51,387 nucleotides of DNA from Bacteroidota bacterium (GCA_023437225.1 JAEZGS010000003.1:1-51387), one strand, 5' to 3'; shown: positions 31,838 through 40,556, numbered from the stretch's first letter. Notes: generated by a model from the sequence alone, not told the origin. Translations and numbers: made by a program.

Positions 31838-32692
31838 TTGAAAAAGCAGCAGATCATTTTAATTTCTTCCGGCCTGGTGTTATTGTTCGTGCTTTTCTTT
31901 TTTGGAAAAACGATTCCGGATAAGAAACCTTCTGATAAGCAGGCAACTACTGCTGCTACCGAAGCCGGGCACGGTTCATTCAATGTTGATTCGGTACTGA
32001 CGTTGAATAAACAGCGTCTGCCTGCTTCACAACGAAACCAGGTAATTGAAATGCAGACGGAGGCCGAAAAAGCCGCCGTTGCAAATGAAAAATCAGTCAT
32101 TTACAAGAGACTTGCGAACTTCTACAAGGATTCTGCACACGCGCTGGTTCCCTACGCATATTATATTACTGAATCAGCTAAGTTGGAAAATTCTGAAAAA
32201 AGTCTCACCTTTGCTGCCCATTTCCTGCTTGATGGCGTTCGGAGCCAGGAGGATCATAATTTGAAAGATTGGTTAGCGCTTCAGGCAAAAGAACTTTTTG
32301 AGAAGGCGCTGACGGTTAATCCGGCTAATGATTCTTCAAAAGTTGGGCTTGGAAGCTGTTATCTTTTTGGCCATATCAGTGAAACCCCGATGCAGGGAAT
32401 CACTATGATTCGTGAAGTGGCAGAGCGGGATCCCAACAACATGTATGCACAGATGATGCTTGGTATCGGTGGGATGATCTCGGGACAGCTCGATAAAGCG
32501 ATCGAGCGATTTACAACGGTTGTTAAAAAGCAGCCTGGCAATCCTGAGGCGGTGGTTATGTTGGCAGAAGCCTACGAACGAAGCGGCGACAAGGCGAATG
32601 CCATCCGCTGGTACGATGAATCTAAAAAGATCATTGGCAACGAAGAGATATTGAGAGAAATAGATCGTCGTATCGCTGATCTGAAAAAATAG
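31838..32692 (+). CDS. Membrane-anchored TPR protein
   Basis: 284 residues from a TTG start; no ATG fits. The N-terminus MKKQQIILISSGLVLLFVLF is a signal anchor, leaving the rest on the periplasmic side. TPR helices are seen from about residue 80, with clear units around LAFEKALTVNPANDSSKVGL-type spacing (ELFEKALTVNPANDSSKVGL), AERDPNNMYAQMMLG, AIERFTTVVKKQPGNPEAVV and AYERSGDKANAIRWYDESKK. It presumably scaffolds protein contacts; the partner is unknown. It starts 24 bp after the HU gene and belongs to the plus-strand run toward rng. Confidence 0.88.
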   Translation: MKKQQIILISSGLVLLFVLFFFGKTIPDKKPSDKQATTAATEAGHGSFNVDSVLTLNKQRLPASQRNQVIEMQTEAEKAAVANEKSVIYKRLANFYKDSAHALVPYAYYITESAKLENSEKSLTFAAHFLLDGVRSQEDHNLKDWLALQAKELFEKALTVNPANDSSKVGLGSCYLFGHISETPMQGITMIREVAERDPNNMYAQMMLGIGGMISGQLDKAIERFTTVVKKQPGNPEAVVMLAEAYERSGDKANAIRWYDESKKIIGNEEILREIDRRIADLKK

Positions 32693-32749
32693 TTCCGTAA
32701 AAGGAATTTGTACATTAATAATTTGTTTAACTAAAATCATTGGGTAGTT

Positions 32750-32845
32750 ATGCCGTGTGGTAAAAAAAGGAAGCGTCATAAAATCGCGACGCACAAGCGA
32801 AAGAAAAGACTGAGAAAGAACCGTCATAAGAAGAAGAGCCGCTAA
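32750..32845 (+). CDS. 31-residue mS38/COX24-like basic protein
   Basis: A very short gene: ATG at 32750, TAA at 32843-32845. The product is almost entirely Lys, Arg and His (begins MPCGKKRKRHKIATHKRKKR). It matches the short Bacteroidota proteins annotated as AURKAIP1/COX24-domain, a family whose mitochondrial member mS38 is a small-subunit ribosomal protein. A ribosomal or RNA-binding role is the natural inference. It lies between the TPR gene and rng and is followed 21 bp later by a GAAA-loop hairpin. Confidence 0.85.
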   Translation: MPCGKKRKRHKIATHKRKKRLRKNRHKKKSR

Positions 32846-32866
32846 TATAATCTTCTGAATATAACG

Positions 32867-32886
32867 GGGCCGATGAAAATCGGCCC
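32867..32886 (+). terminator. Hairpin with GAAA loop after the mS38-like gene
   Basis: GGGCCGAT pairs perfectly with ATCGGCCC around a GAAA tetraloop. The tail (TTCCCCATTTTG) is only partly T-rich, so termination may be incomplete and some read-through into rng is possible. Confidence 0.6.
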
Positions 32887-32915
32887 TTCCCCATTTTGCC
32901 GGATATGTCAAGTAT

Positions 32916-32940
32916 GTTGTCCCTGATTACAGAGGACAAC
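32916..32940 (+). promoter_or_regulatory. Inverted repeat in the rng leader
   Basis: GTTGTCC and GGACAAC form a perfect 7-bp stem around an 11-nt loop, 63 bp upstream of the rng start. It could be a leader hairpin for RNase feedback control or an operator; the sequence does not tell which. Confidence 0.35.
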
Positions 32941-33002
32941 AATTGTGTTTCTGGAAGTATTCCTCATTAGTGACGATGGTTAGACGCAAAAGATGATTAC
33001 GC

Positions 33003-34556
33003 TTGAATAAGGAACTTATAATAAATGCTGCTCCGCAGGGAGTAGAGATTGCATTATTAGAAGACAAGAAACTCGTGGAATTGCATCATGAGAAAAACGA
33101 TGCAAACTTCGCAGTTGGGGATTTGTATTTGGGTAAGGTGAAGAAGCTTATCCCGGGTTTGAACGCTGCTTTTGTAGATGTTGGTTTTGAGAAAGATGCC
33201 TTTTTGCATTATACCGATCTCAGCCCCTATGCACGTTCACTGCTCAAGTTCACGCAACTTGCCATGCACGATCAAACCGAGAATGGATTTGATTTTGCTC
33301 ATTTCCAGGTTGAACCGGAGATTATTAAAACCGGTAAAGTGAATGAGGTCCTTGGTGGAAAGCCAAACATCCTCGTGCAAATATTGAAAGAACCCATTGC
33401 AGCAAAAGGACCGCGCTTAAGTTGTGAAATTTCCCTCCCGGGCAGATTTGTAGTTATTACTCCTTTCAATGATATTGTAGCTGTTTCAAGAAAGATCCAT
33501 TCTTCCGATGAACGCAAAAGGCTTCAGAAGATCATTGAAGCGATCAAACCCAAGAATTTTGGTGTTATTGTAAGAACTGCCGCAGAAGGAAAGAATACCG
33601 CAGAACTTCATGAAGACCTTTCGATGCTGGTTGAAACGTGGAAGGCCATCCAGCGCAACCTGAAGGGTTCTAATCCTCCGGCGAAGATCCTCAGCGAACA
33701 AACAAAGACCACGAGCATGCTGCGCGATCTGTTGAATGAAGATTTCAACAAGATTGTCGTAAACGATAAGAGCATATACAACGATACAAAGAGCTATATA
33801 CATCGCATTGCTCCGGAAAAATCAGAGATAGTAGCGTTCTACAATAACGGACTGCCGATATTCGATCAGTTCGGTATTACAAAACAGGTGAAGGCTGCGT
33901 TTGGTAAGACTGTTAACCTTCCCAGCGGAGCCTATCTTATTATTGAGCATACTGAAGCTTTGCATGTTATTGATGTTAATAGTGGCTACAAAAGTGTAAG
34001 CAACAACCAGGAGCAGAATGCCCTCGAAACAAATCTCGAGGCAGCGGCAGAGATCTCAAGGCAATTAAGATTGCGCGATCTTGGAGGCATCATCGTTGTT
34101 GACTTCATCGACATGAAGCTGCCGGAGAATAAGAAGAAATTGATGGAAGCGATGGAAGGCTTTATGCAGCCCGATCGCGCAAAGCATGCAGTTCTTCCGA
34201 TCTCCAAATTCGGCCTCATGCAGATCACGCGTCAGCGTATGAAGCCTGAGATGAACATCAATACACAGGAAGTTTGTCCTACCTGCAATGGCACCGGCAA
34301 GATCTCCAGTACTCTCATTCTTGAAGACGAGATCGAAAAGAATTTAAGCTACCTCCTCACTCATCAGCACAGCGACCTTACGCTGGTTGTTCATCCATTC
34401 CTGTATGCATTCTTTACAAAGGGAGGCATGTTCCGCTCAAAACAATGGAAATGGCGCTTCAAGTTCGGAAAGAAAGTGAAGCTGAAAGAAAACTCAAACT
34501 ATCATCTTACTGAATATCATTTCTTCGATAAGCACGAGGAAGAAATCAAACTTTAA
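33003..34556 (+). CDS. rng: Ribonuclease E/G family endoribonuclease
   Basis: 517-residue RNase G-type enzyme for rRNA processing and mRNA decay. The start codon is TTG, giving MNKELIINAAPQGVEIALLE, the normal family beginning. The S1-like domain spans about 35-130 (DLYLGKVKKLIPGLNAAFVD). The catalytic DNase I-like region contains ALHVIDVNSGYKS and GGIIVVDFIDMK with the Mg2+-binding aspartates. The Zn-link CPTCNGTGK joins subunits. There is no long C-terminal scaffold as in RNase E. The stop codon is followed at once by a purine-rich repeat and then a strong terminator. Confidence 0.95.
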   Translation: MNKELIINAAPQGVEIALLEDKKLVELHHEKNDANFAVGDLYLGKVKKLIPGLNAAFVDVGFEKDAFLHYTDLSPYARSLLKFTQLAMHDQTENGFDFAHFQVEPEIIKTGKVNEVLGGKPNILVQILKEPIAAKGPRLSCEISLPGRFVVITPFNDIVAVSRKIHSSDERKRLQKIIEAIKPKNFGVIVRTAAEGKNTAELHEDLSMLVETWKAIQRNLKGSNPPAKILSEQTKTTSMLRDLLNEDFNKIVVNDKSIYNDTKSYIHRIAPEKSEIVAFYNNGLPIFDQFGITKQVKAAFGKTVNLPSGAYLIIEHTEALHVIDVNSGYKSVSNNQEQNALETNLEAAAEISRQLRLRDLGGIIVVDFIDMKLPENKKKLMEAMEGFMQPDRAKHAVLPISKFGLMQITRQRMKPEMNINTQEVCPTCNGTGKISSTLILEDEIEKNLSYLLTHQHSDLTLVVHPFLYAFFTKGGMFRSKQWKWRFKFGKKVKLKENSNYHLTEYHFFDKHEEEIKL

Positions 34557-34559
34557 AAT

Positions 34560-34584
34560 CAGGAAGCAGGAAGCGGAAAGCCGG
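34560..34584 (+). repeat. GGAAGCGGAAAG-type repeat after rng, family C
   Basis: CAGGAAGCAGGAAGCGGAAA and following AGCCGG lie four bases after the rng stop codon. The unit and its orientation match the arrays after the MscS-type and M16 genes, but with more mismatches. Confidence 0.65.
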
Positions 34585-34600
34585 AATGCTGCAAAAGAAA

Positions 34601-34629
34601 AAAGCTCTTGGACTTCCAAGAGCTTTTTT
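34601..34629. terminator. Bidirectional terminator between rng and susD
   Basis: AAAGCTCTTGG pairs with CCAAGAGCTTT around an ACTT loop. T runs follow on the plus strand (TTTTTT) and, through AAAAGAAAAAA at 34594-34603, on the minus strand. It serves the converging rng and susD transcripts. Confidence 0.88.
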
Positions 34630-34634
34630 ATTAT

Positions 34635-34696
34635 CACTAGCACATTAGCATGCTACCATATGAGAGCTGCATTACGTATTGTGCATTCTGCATTCT
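34635..34696 (-). repeat. Short arrays after susD, families D and E
   Basis: In the susD sense direction, within the first 65 bp after the stop, the DNA carries GAATGCAGAATGCAC (family E) and then GCTAATGTGCTAGTG (family D, complement of 34635-34650). These lie before the shared terminator, so they would be part of the susD mRNA 3' end. Confidence 0.6.
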
Positions 34697-34697
34697 T

Positions 34698-36062
34698 TTA
34701 AAAATATCCCTCGTTCTGTTCCAATTCATCATTAATCAGGATCTCACGCTCAGGAATTGGGAATACCAGTAATGGTGAATTCCATAGAGTAGCGCCGATG
34801 TTCCGCTGCAGTCTTTTGGCATCATCCACTACGAAACCTTCAAACGCAAGCTCGAGGTGCCTTTCACTAATTATGTTTTCTAATGTAAGATCCGCATCAG
34901 CTATGGGATCTAAACCAACGCGGGCTCTTATCCTGTTGATATCCTGCGCGGGAGTTACACCGCCGATAGGCGCACCGCCCAAACGGAAGTTAGCCTCTGC
35001 ACGTATGAGGTACATTTCAGCAAGACGAATGATCGTCACATTGCCATACTGGTTCTCATGCTTGCCGGTATATACTGCACCACCATCCACATAAAAGAGG
35101 CTCAAACGATCATCGTTCGGCTCATAAAGATTAAAGTGATCGTCAGTGATGTCAATTTCCGCACGACCATTTGAAGAGAAATAAGTGTTGAAATCATTGA
35201 TACCCGATGTTGTAGTCACCTGGATAGAAAAGATCTCTTCGCTTGTATTGGGTCGCGCGGCCGGGCTTGCGGGGGCAGGGAATGACTCAGCATATGTCTG
35301 AGTGAGTTGATACCTGTTCGATGCGATCACACGGTTCGCTTCAGTGGCGGCACCTGGAAAGTTCGATTGCTGCAGGTAAACTCTTGCCAACAGGCCGGAT
35401 GCAGAATAAGTAGTTGCAAAGAAACTGTTTGTTTCAGGAAGCTTCGCCTTTGCATCTGTCAGATCCTGTATAACGAATGCATAAACTTCTGCTACCGTAT
35501 TTCTTGGAACTTTATTATCCTCACCAATAACACGCGTTGGTTCGGTAATGATAGGAACTCCAAGGTTTGTATTCGGATCGCCATTATTCCAATCCTTTCC
35601 GAACCATTTTACAAGGTTGAAATACAGCAGTGCACGCAGGAACTTTGCTTCACCTTCAACACGATCCTTCTTTGCCGCATCTACTTTATCCAAAGCATCA
35701 AGAACGTTATTAGTTACATTGATCGCCTCATAACTATCGAGCCATGTGTCCCTTACGAAAGTATTATTTTTAGGGATCGATTTGTTGTAGATCTGGGTCA
35801 TTCCCTGGAAGGTACCGGCCCAGTTTATTTCATTAAATGATCCCAGCAACTCCGCATTTACAAAGGCGTTGCCTCCAAGAACATCTCCATCCCCGGCACG
35901 CTGATAAGCACCAATAAGTGCGGCTTCAACATCCGAAGATGTATTCAAAGCCAGCGACTGATCCACGGATTGTTTCGGTTCAATGTCCAGCCTTTTCTCA
36001 CAAGCCGCACCTGAAACAACCAGCGCGAACGCCATGATATAATTCAGTATCCTATTTTTCAT
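34698..36062 (-). CDS. RagB/SusD-family outer-membrane lipoprotein
   Basis: 454-residue surface lipoprotein that caps its SusC partner and binds the substrate. The ATG at 36062 gives a lipoprotein signal with lipobox SGAAC (C21); longer in-frame starts (36080, TTG 36095) would bury it. Family hallmarks are the TPR-like helices (EAKFLRALLYFNLVKWFG), RNTVAEVYAFVIQDLTDAKA and the C-terminal FEGFVVDDAKRLQR and LVFPIPEREILINDELEQN segments. It lies 22 bp after susC. No glycoside hydrolase or peptidase is adjacent, so the substrate is unknown. Confidence 0.93.
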   Translation of the reverse strand: MKNRILNYIMAFALVVSGAACEKRLDIEPKQSVDQSLALNTSSDVEAALIGAYQRAGDGDVLGGNAFVNAELLGSFNEINWAGTFQGMTQIYNKSIPKNNTFVRDTWLDSYEAINVTNNVLDALDKVDAAKKDRVEGEAKFLRALLYFNLVKWFGKDWNNGDPNTNLGVPIITEPTRVIGEDNKVPRNTVAEVYAFVIQDLTDAKAKLPETNSFFATTYSASGLLARVYLQQSNFPGAATEANRVIASNRYQLTQTYAESFPAPASPAARPNTSEEIFSIQVTTTSGINDFNTYFSSNGRAEIDITDDHFNLYEPNDDRLSLFYVDGGAVYTGKHENQYGNVTIIRLAEMYLIRAEANFRLGGAPIGGVTPAQDINRIRARVGLDPIADADLTLENIISERHLELAFEGFVVDDAKRLQRNIGATLWNSPLLVFPIPEREILINDELEQNEGYF

Positions 36063-36084
36063 TATAGTAGGTTTATTCATTTGA

Positions 36085-39000
36085 TTAAAGACCAATGTTT
36101 ACTCCGAATACGATCGACTTGATTTGAGGAGCTGAATAAAAATCAACACCCTGGTTGATATTACCAGCCTGGTAGTCGGCATTCACTTCAGGATCCCAAC
36201 CTTTATAATCAGTAAACGTGAACAGGTTCTGCGCTTTTGCATAGATCCTGAGCCTGTCCAGGCCCCATCTTGTTGTGATAGCTGTGGGAATTGTATAAGC
36301 TACGCTCAACGATTTAACCCTCATATAGGAACCATCGAGGATATACCTGCTGGAAGGGTCGGTTCCGTTGGCATAGAACAATCGGGCTTCAGGCACCATT
36401 GTTTTGTCGCCAGGCTGCTTCCAGGCATTCAACTGATCAAGCGTCTGGTTATCGTAACCATTTGAACCTGCTGAAGAGTAATACTGTCCACCGCCATCAT
36501 AGATATCGTTTCCATAAACACCCTGCAACAACACGTCTACTTCAATTCCGCTGAATGTAAATACGTTCCTGAAACCATATATGAAATCAGGATTTGGATT
36601 GCCGATCACTACTTCCTCTGCTTCGTTATAATCGTTGGTAGTAGTACGATCACGAGACCCGTCTGATTTCAGTGTATTCTTATAATAAAGAGCATCGCCG
36701 TTGTTTGGATCTGCACCGGCGAATTCGCGTGCAACAAATACACCTATCGCATAGCCTTCTCTTGCCCTGTTATAATTACCTGTTCCGAGTTCCTGTCCGT
36801 CAAGATCCGTGATCTTGTTACGGTTTGCAGAGAAGTTGAAGTTAGACGTCCAACGGAAATCCTTGGTATTGATGTTCTCGGTGTTTAGCACCACTTCGAT
36901 ACCCTTGTTGTTCAGCTTACCAATGTTGCGCATCTGGCTTGCAAATCCCGATGTACCCGGTACGTTCACCAATAGAAGAAGATCACGGGTATTTCTTACA
37001 TAATAATCCAGTTCAACACTAACACGACCGTTCCACAGTCCGACTTCAACTCCACCATCGAATCCAACGGATGTCTCCCATTTAAGATCCGGGTTCGAAA
37101 GCTGGGTAGGCGCCTGACCAGGAACTCCGCCATATGCTGCGTCTCCGGTCCATAAACCTAATGACGCAAAGTTTCCGATCTCAGCATTACCTGTGAGACC
37201 ATAACTTGCTTTCAGCTTAAGGAAGCTTACCAAATTGCTTTGGAAAAAGTCTTCCTCCGAAATGATCCATCCTGCTGAAGCAGCAGGGAAGAAACCCCAA
37301 CGATTATTGATACCAAAACGTGAAGAACCATCGTAACGTCCACTCAAAGAAAGCAGGTAGCGATCCTTGAATTTATAGTTAGCCCTCGCGAAGTAAGAGA
37401 GCATGGTGAACCTGGTTTCCGAGGTTGATGCATCTGTCTTACTTGATGCCGACTCTAACTTTCTATAAGCAACTGAAGGAAATTGTTCTGCCTCGAGATA
37501 CGCGTTACTCCATTTCTGGTCCTGGAAACTTGTACCCAATGTTGCATCAATGCTGTGATCATCGGAAACTGTAGTCGCATACCTGAAAAAGTTATTGGTA
37601 TTAAGGTTCAGGATTCCATCGGCCGTGTAAAATCCGAGACCCTGTGGGGCGCCTACGTTTCTTACAGTGATCGGAGAGTAGTATCCTTCTTCGGTAGAGT
37701 TCAACTGGTCAACACCAAACTCAGAACGGAAGCTCAATCCCTTTGCAAGTTTCAGGTCGCCGTAAACGTTACCAATGGTCCGGTAGACCACGGTATTATA
37801 ATCCACACCTTTAGCATTCAGCAAAGGATTATAATAAACGGGATAATTTGTATTAGGCCTTCCTGTTACAGGATCCAGTTCACCACTCAGTAAACCTGTT
37901 CTTGGATCTATCACCGGGGTGATGGGAGACAGCGCAACTGCCTGCAGTGGGTTCGAAAATGCGTTATCATTTGAAATACGCTGATTCAATGACCTCATGA
38001 AGCTCAGGTTCATACCAATATTCAGGTACTCGCGCACTTTATGATCGAGATTCAAACGAGCGCTGTAACGTTTGAAAGAGTTGGCGATCATGATACCTTT
38101 TTGATCAAGTACCTGTCCACCGATATAGAATGTGGTTTTATCGTTACCGCCGGAGATATTGATATCCCCCTGCGTGATCGGTGCATCCTGGAATGCCTGG
38201 TCTTCCCAGTTTGTATTCGTTTTATAGGTCCTCCAGTCTTCATTTCCCGCGGAGTACCGGTTGAAGCGACCCTCTGTTATAGATATGAAGTCGGCAATAT
38301 TATCTTCCAGGGTCACTCCAATGGAATTATAATAGTCTTCATACAGTTTGAATTCATAGCGGGCACCTCTTTCCGCGGCGTCAAGGAAAAAGTTCACATA
38401 TTGTTCAGCATTCATGAACTTGCGTTTCCTTGTTGGAGACTGCCATCCGGTAAAAAAGCCCACTTCAATCTTCGATTTACCAGCGCGGCCTCTTTTGGTA
38501 GTGATAAGAACAACACCATTGGAAGCACGCGATCCATATATCGCTGCAGCGGACGCATCTTTAAGGATCTCAATGGATTCGATATCATTCATATTGATAT
38601 CGGCCATAGGGTTGGTTCTTGCCCCATTGGTAGAGAGGTTAGCGTTAATAACGGGAATACCATCAATAATATAAAGAGGTTCATTACCTGCAGTAACAGA
38701 GGAAGCACCCCGGATACGCATCTTTATACCCTGACCTACCTTACCATTTTCCTGCTCAACGAATACACCGGCAGCACGGCCCTGTATTGCATTTTCAAAG
38801 CTGGTAGCGGGTGTATTTGCTATTTCCCTTGCAGAAACTTTAGCAACGGAGCCAGTTACGTCACGACGTGTCCTTGTACCATAACCCACCACGATCACCT
38901 CGTTCAATGCCTTCTCCGCAGTTTGCAGAGAAACGGTCATGTCGTTGCTGATCGCTTGTTCAACTGTTTGATAACCAACATAGGAAAATACCAGCACGGT

Positions 39001-39204
39001 TGCACTCTGGGGAACTGTAATGCTAAAAGTTCCATCGGTAGTTGTCTGGGTATTTACAGTGCCGTTCTTCACAGCAACCGTCACACCAGTCAATCCCGAG
39101 CCATCACGGGAGTCAATAACCTTGCCGGCTACGACCCTTGTCTGTGCAGACACACTTAGGCCTAAAAACAATAGGCCCACTAATAAACCATAGAGTTTGC
39201 TCAT
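36085..39204 (-). CDS. SusC/RagA TonB-dependent outer-membrane transporter
   Basis: 1039-residue TonB-dependent receptor. Signal peptide MSKLYGLLVGLLFLGLSVSA is followed by a carboxypeptidase-regulatory-like domain (about 25-100, GLTGVTVAVKNGTVNTQTTT) and a TonB-box-like stretch NEVIVVGYGT. The plug domain contains GQGIKMRIRGASSVTAGNEP and LYIIDGIPV, and a 22-strand barrel completes the protein. There is no N-terminal signalling (STN) domain, so it does not directly talk to an anti-sigma factor. With the SusD-like lipoprotein it imports an oligomer across the outer membrane. A TATTTTTG promoter element lies 55 bp upstream. Confidence 0.95.
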   Translation of the reverse strand: MSKLYGLLVGLLFLGLSVSAQTRVVAGKVIDSRDGSGLTGVTVAVKNGTVNTQTTTDGTFSITVPQSATVLVFSYVGYQTVEQAISNDMTVSLQTAEKALNEVIVVGYGTRTRRDVTGSVAKVSAREIANTPATSFENAIQGRAAGVFVEQENGKVGQGIKMRIRGASSVTAGNEPLYIIDGIPVINANLSTNGARTNPMADINMNDIESIEILKDASAAAIYGSRASNGVVLITTKRGRAGKSKIEVGFFTGWQSPTRKRKFMNAEQYVNFFLDAAERGARYEFKLYEDYYNSIGVTLEDNIADFISITEGRFNRYSAGNEDWRTYKTNTNWEDQAFQDAPITQGDINISGGNDKTTFYIGGQVLDQKGIMIANSFKRYSARLNLDHKVREYLNIGMNLSFMRSLNQRISNDNAFSNPLQAVALSPITPVIDPRTGLLSGELDPVTGRPNTNYPVYYNPLLNAKGVDYNTVVYRTIGNVYGDLKLAKGLSFRSEFGVDQLNSTEEGYYSPITVRNVGAPQGLGFYTADGILNLNTNNFFRYATTVSDDHSIDATLGTSFQDQKWSNAYLEAEQFPSVAYRKLESASSKTDASTSETRFTMLSYFARANYKFKDRYLLSLSGRYDGSSRFGINNRWGFFPAASAGWIISEEDFFQSNLVSFLKLKASYGLTGNAEIGNFASLGLWTGDAAYGGVPGQAPTQLSNPDLKWETSVGFDGGVEVGLWNGRVSVELDYYVRNTRDLLLLVNVPGTSGFASQMRNIGKLNNKGIEVVLNTENINTKDFRWTSNFNFSANRNKITDLDGQELGTGNYNRAREGYAIGVFVAREFAGADPNNGDALYYKNTLKSDGSRDRTTTNDYNEAEEVVIGNPNPDFIYGFRNVFTFSGIEVDVLLQGVYGNDIYDGGGQYYSSAGSNGYDNQTLDQLNAWKQPGDKTMVPEARLFYANGTDPSSRYILDGSYMRVKSLSVAYTIPTAITTRWGLDRLRIYAKAQNLFTFTDYKGWDPEVNADYQAGNINQGVDFYSAPQIKSIVFGVNIGL

Positions 39205-39258
39205 GCGAAAGGATTTCGGTTAAAAATTGGACGAAATTAGAAGATTCTTAACGTTTTA

Positions 39259-39266
39259 CAAAAATA
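39259..39266 (-). promoter_or_regulatory. Probable susC promoter -7 element
   Basis: The minus strand reads TATTTTTG, an exact TAnnTTTG match about 55 bp before the susC ATG and just past the terminator of the upstream zinc-peptidase gene. No clear -33 TTTG is visible. Confidence 0.45.
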
Positions 39267-39272
39267 GGCAGA

Positions 39273-39302
39273 CAAAAAAGCCATGCATTAGGCTGCATGG
39301 CT
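39273..39302 (-). terminator. Intrinsic terminator of the zinc-peptidase gene
   Basis: AGCCATGCA pairs perfectly with TGCATGGCT around a 6-nt loop. On the minus strand it runs into TTTTTTG. It separates the membrane zinc peptidase from the susC-susD operon. Confidence 0.85.
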
Positions 39303-39341
39303 GATAACTTCTATGAAACACATGATATGTTTGAAGAGCGG

Positions 39342-40034
39342 CTATTCCCTACTTCTCGATCCTCCGAGGAAAATAAGAATGTACTGAACCAATATAGCGA
39401 TGGACGAAAGCGCTGCAACCACATAAGTCATTGCCGCCCATTTAAGTGCGTCTTTTGCCTTAGGATGCTCGGTTGCCGTAGTCATACCGGTATTATTCAA
39501 CCAGGCAAGCGCGCGGCGACTTGCATCGAACTCCACCGGAAGCGTTACCACCGAGAACAGGGTGGTTAGTCCAAACAGGATGATACCTCCCAGCAATAAT
39601 TGAGGGAAAGAGTTGATCATCAACACTCCAGCAAGCAATATCCATTGCACAATGCTTGAACTGAACTGTACCACAGGCACCAGTCTGCTCCTCAGCATTA
39701 ACCACGAATAAGCCGTAGCGTGCTGAACGGCGTGACCACATTCGTGCGCTGCTACCGCAGCAGCTGAAATAGATCGGCCACTATAAACATCGGGGCTGAG
39801 GTTCACAGTTTTATTCATTGGATTGTAATGGTCGCTCAAAAATCCCTGGGCAGAAATCACCTGCACATCAAAAATGCCGTTGTCTCTCAGCATCTTTTCT
39901 GCAATCTCTTTTCCTGACATGCCGTTCATCAGGCCCACCTTACTGTACTTTGTAAACTTGCTTTTCAGAATGCCTGAAACAAGCATACTAAGGCCCAAAA
40001 ACAACAGGGAAATAACGAATATCGATGGTGTCAT
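39342..40034 (-). CDS. Membrane neutral zinc metallopeptidase, YugP type
   Basis: The 230-residue membrane protein has an N-terminal span (about 4-22), the zinc motif H97-E98-C99-G100-H101 in AAAVAAHECGHAVQHATAYS, and further hydrophobic helices after 120. The preceding VNLSPDVYSGRSISAAAV is characteristic of the YugP/DUF-type neutral zinc peptidase family. The substrate is unknown. It is a single gene with its own terminator, between susC and an AT-rich gap. Confidence 0.92.
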   Translation of the reverse strand: MTPSIFVISLLFLGLSMLVSGILKSKFTKYSKVGLMNGMSGKEIAEKMLRDNGIFDVQVISAQGFLSDHYNPMNKTVNLSPDVYSGRSISAAAVAAHECGHAVQHATAYSWLMLRSRLVPVVQFSSSIVQWILLAGVLMINSFPQLLLGGIILFGLTTLFSVVTLPVEFDASRRALAWLNNTGMTTATEHPKAKDALKWAAMTYVVAALSSIAILVQYILIFLGGSRSRE

Positions 40035-40556
40035 GCTTTATACTTTTGCTAGAAGGGTTCAAATTACCGACCAATCTTCAATTGCCGAAATTTGACGCCA
40101 TAATCACAGGAATTTTAACGCATTTTGACATTATGTAACTGAATGAAAAACAAGGGCTGTCAAAATATCATTTAAATCATAGGTTTTTTTCGCGCCAATT
40201 TTATAACACTTATAACATATTGATTTTCAATTCATAATTTGATATTGTTTTGAGAGTCACTAAGCCTGGCTACTCATTTAAGTTATTCACAGCAGCAAAA
40301 AATAATTTTGTAATGTGGGGTGAATTTGTAATTTAGTGCAAGAATTTAATGGGTTAGTAAGTAAGGGGTCAACAGAAGTGTTGGCCCTTTTACTTTTATG
40401 CAAACGGGCAATAAAAATTCCATTACTTCTTCCAGATATATCCTTTATAATAGAATTTCAGGCTTCATTATTTTCTCTCCGTATGATGATATAAAAACCA
40501 TGCTATGGCGATGTTTTTCCCAAGGCTGAATTTCTATATCGACTACCTTTATCGCG
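40035..40556. other. 522-bp AT-rich divergent intergenic region
   Basis: No convincing protein gene. It contains a T-rich stretch and an 8-mer direct repeat TTATAACA at 40201-40208 and 40210-40217. A DnaA-box-like TTATTCACA lies at 40283-40291, a TAATTTTG promoter element at 40303-40310 and a plus-strand terminator at 40366-40397. The last two outline a possible small RNA. From 40398 to 40556 nothing further is seen apart from a doubtful 45-codon frame. Confidence 0.6.
40317..40397 (+). ncRNA. Candidate small RNA, about 80 nt
   Basis: A TAATTTTG -7 element at 40303-40310 predicts a start near 40317. An intrinsic terminator follows: GGGTCAACA pairs with TGTTGGCCC (one G-U pair) around GAAG at 40366-40387, then TTTTACTTTT. 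Both flanking genes start away from here, so the terminator serves neither of them. No ORF of note lies inside. No family is recognised and the -33 element is weak. Confidence 0.45.

Noticed and set aside
38041..39159. 372-codon open frame on the plus strand
   Set aside because: It is fully antisense to the well-supported susC coding sequence, has no recognisable domain, and its composition is that of a reverse-frame shadow.
40398..40535. 45-codon open frame before radA
   Set aside because: It starts inside the terminator tail, has no conserved-looking segment, and has no support beyond an ATG.
40035..40556. Replication origin
   Set aside because: Only one DnaA-box-like site was seen, and no dnaA, dnaN or rpmH is nearby. 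The AT-rich character alone is not enough.
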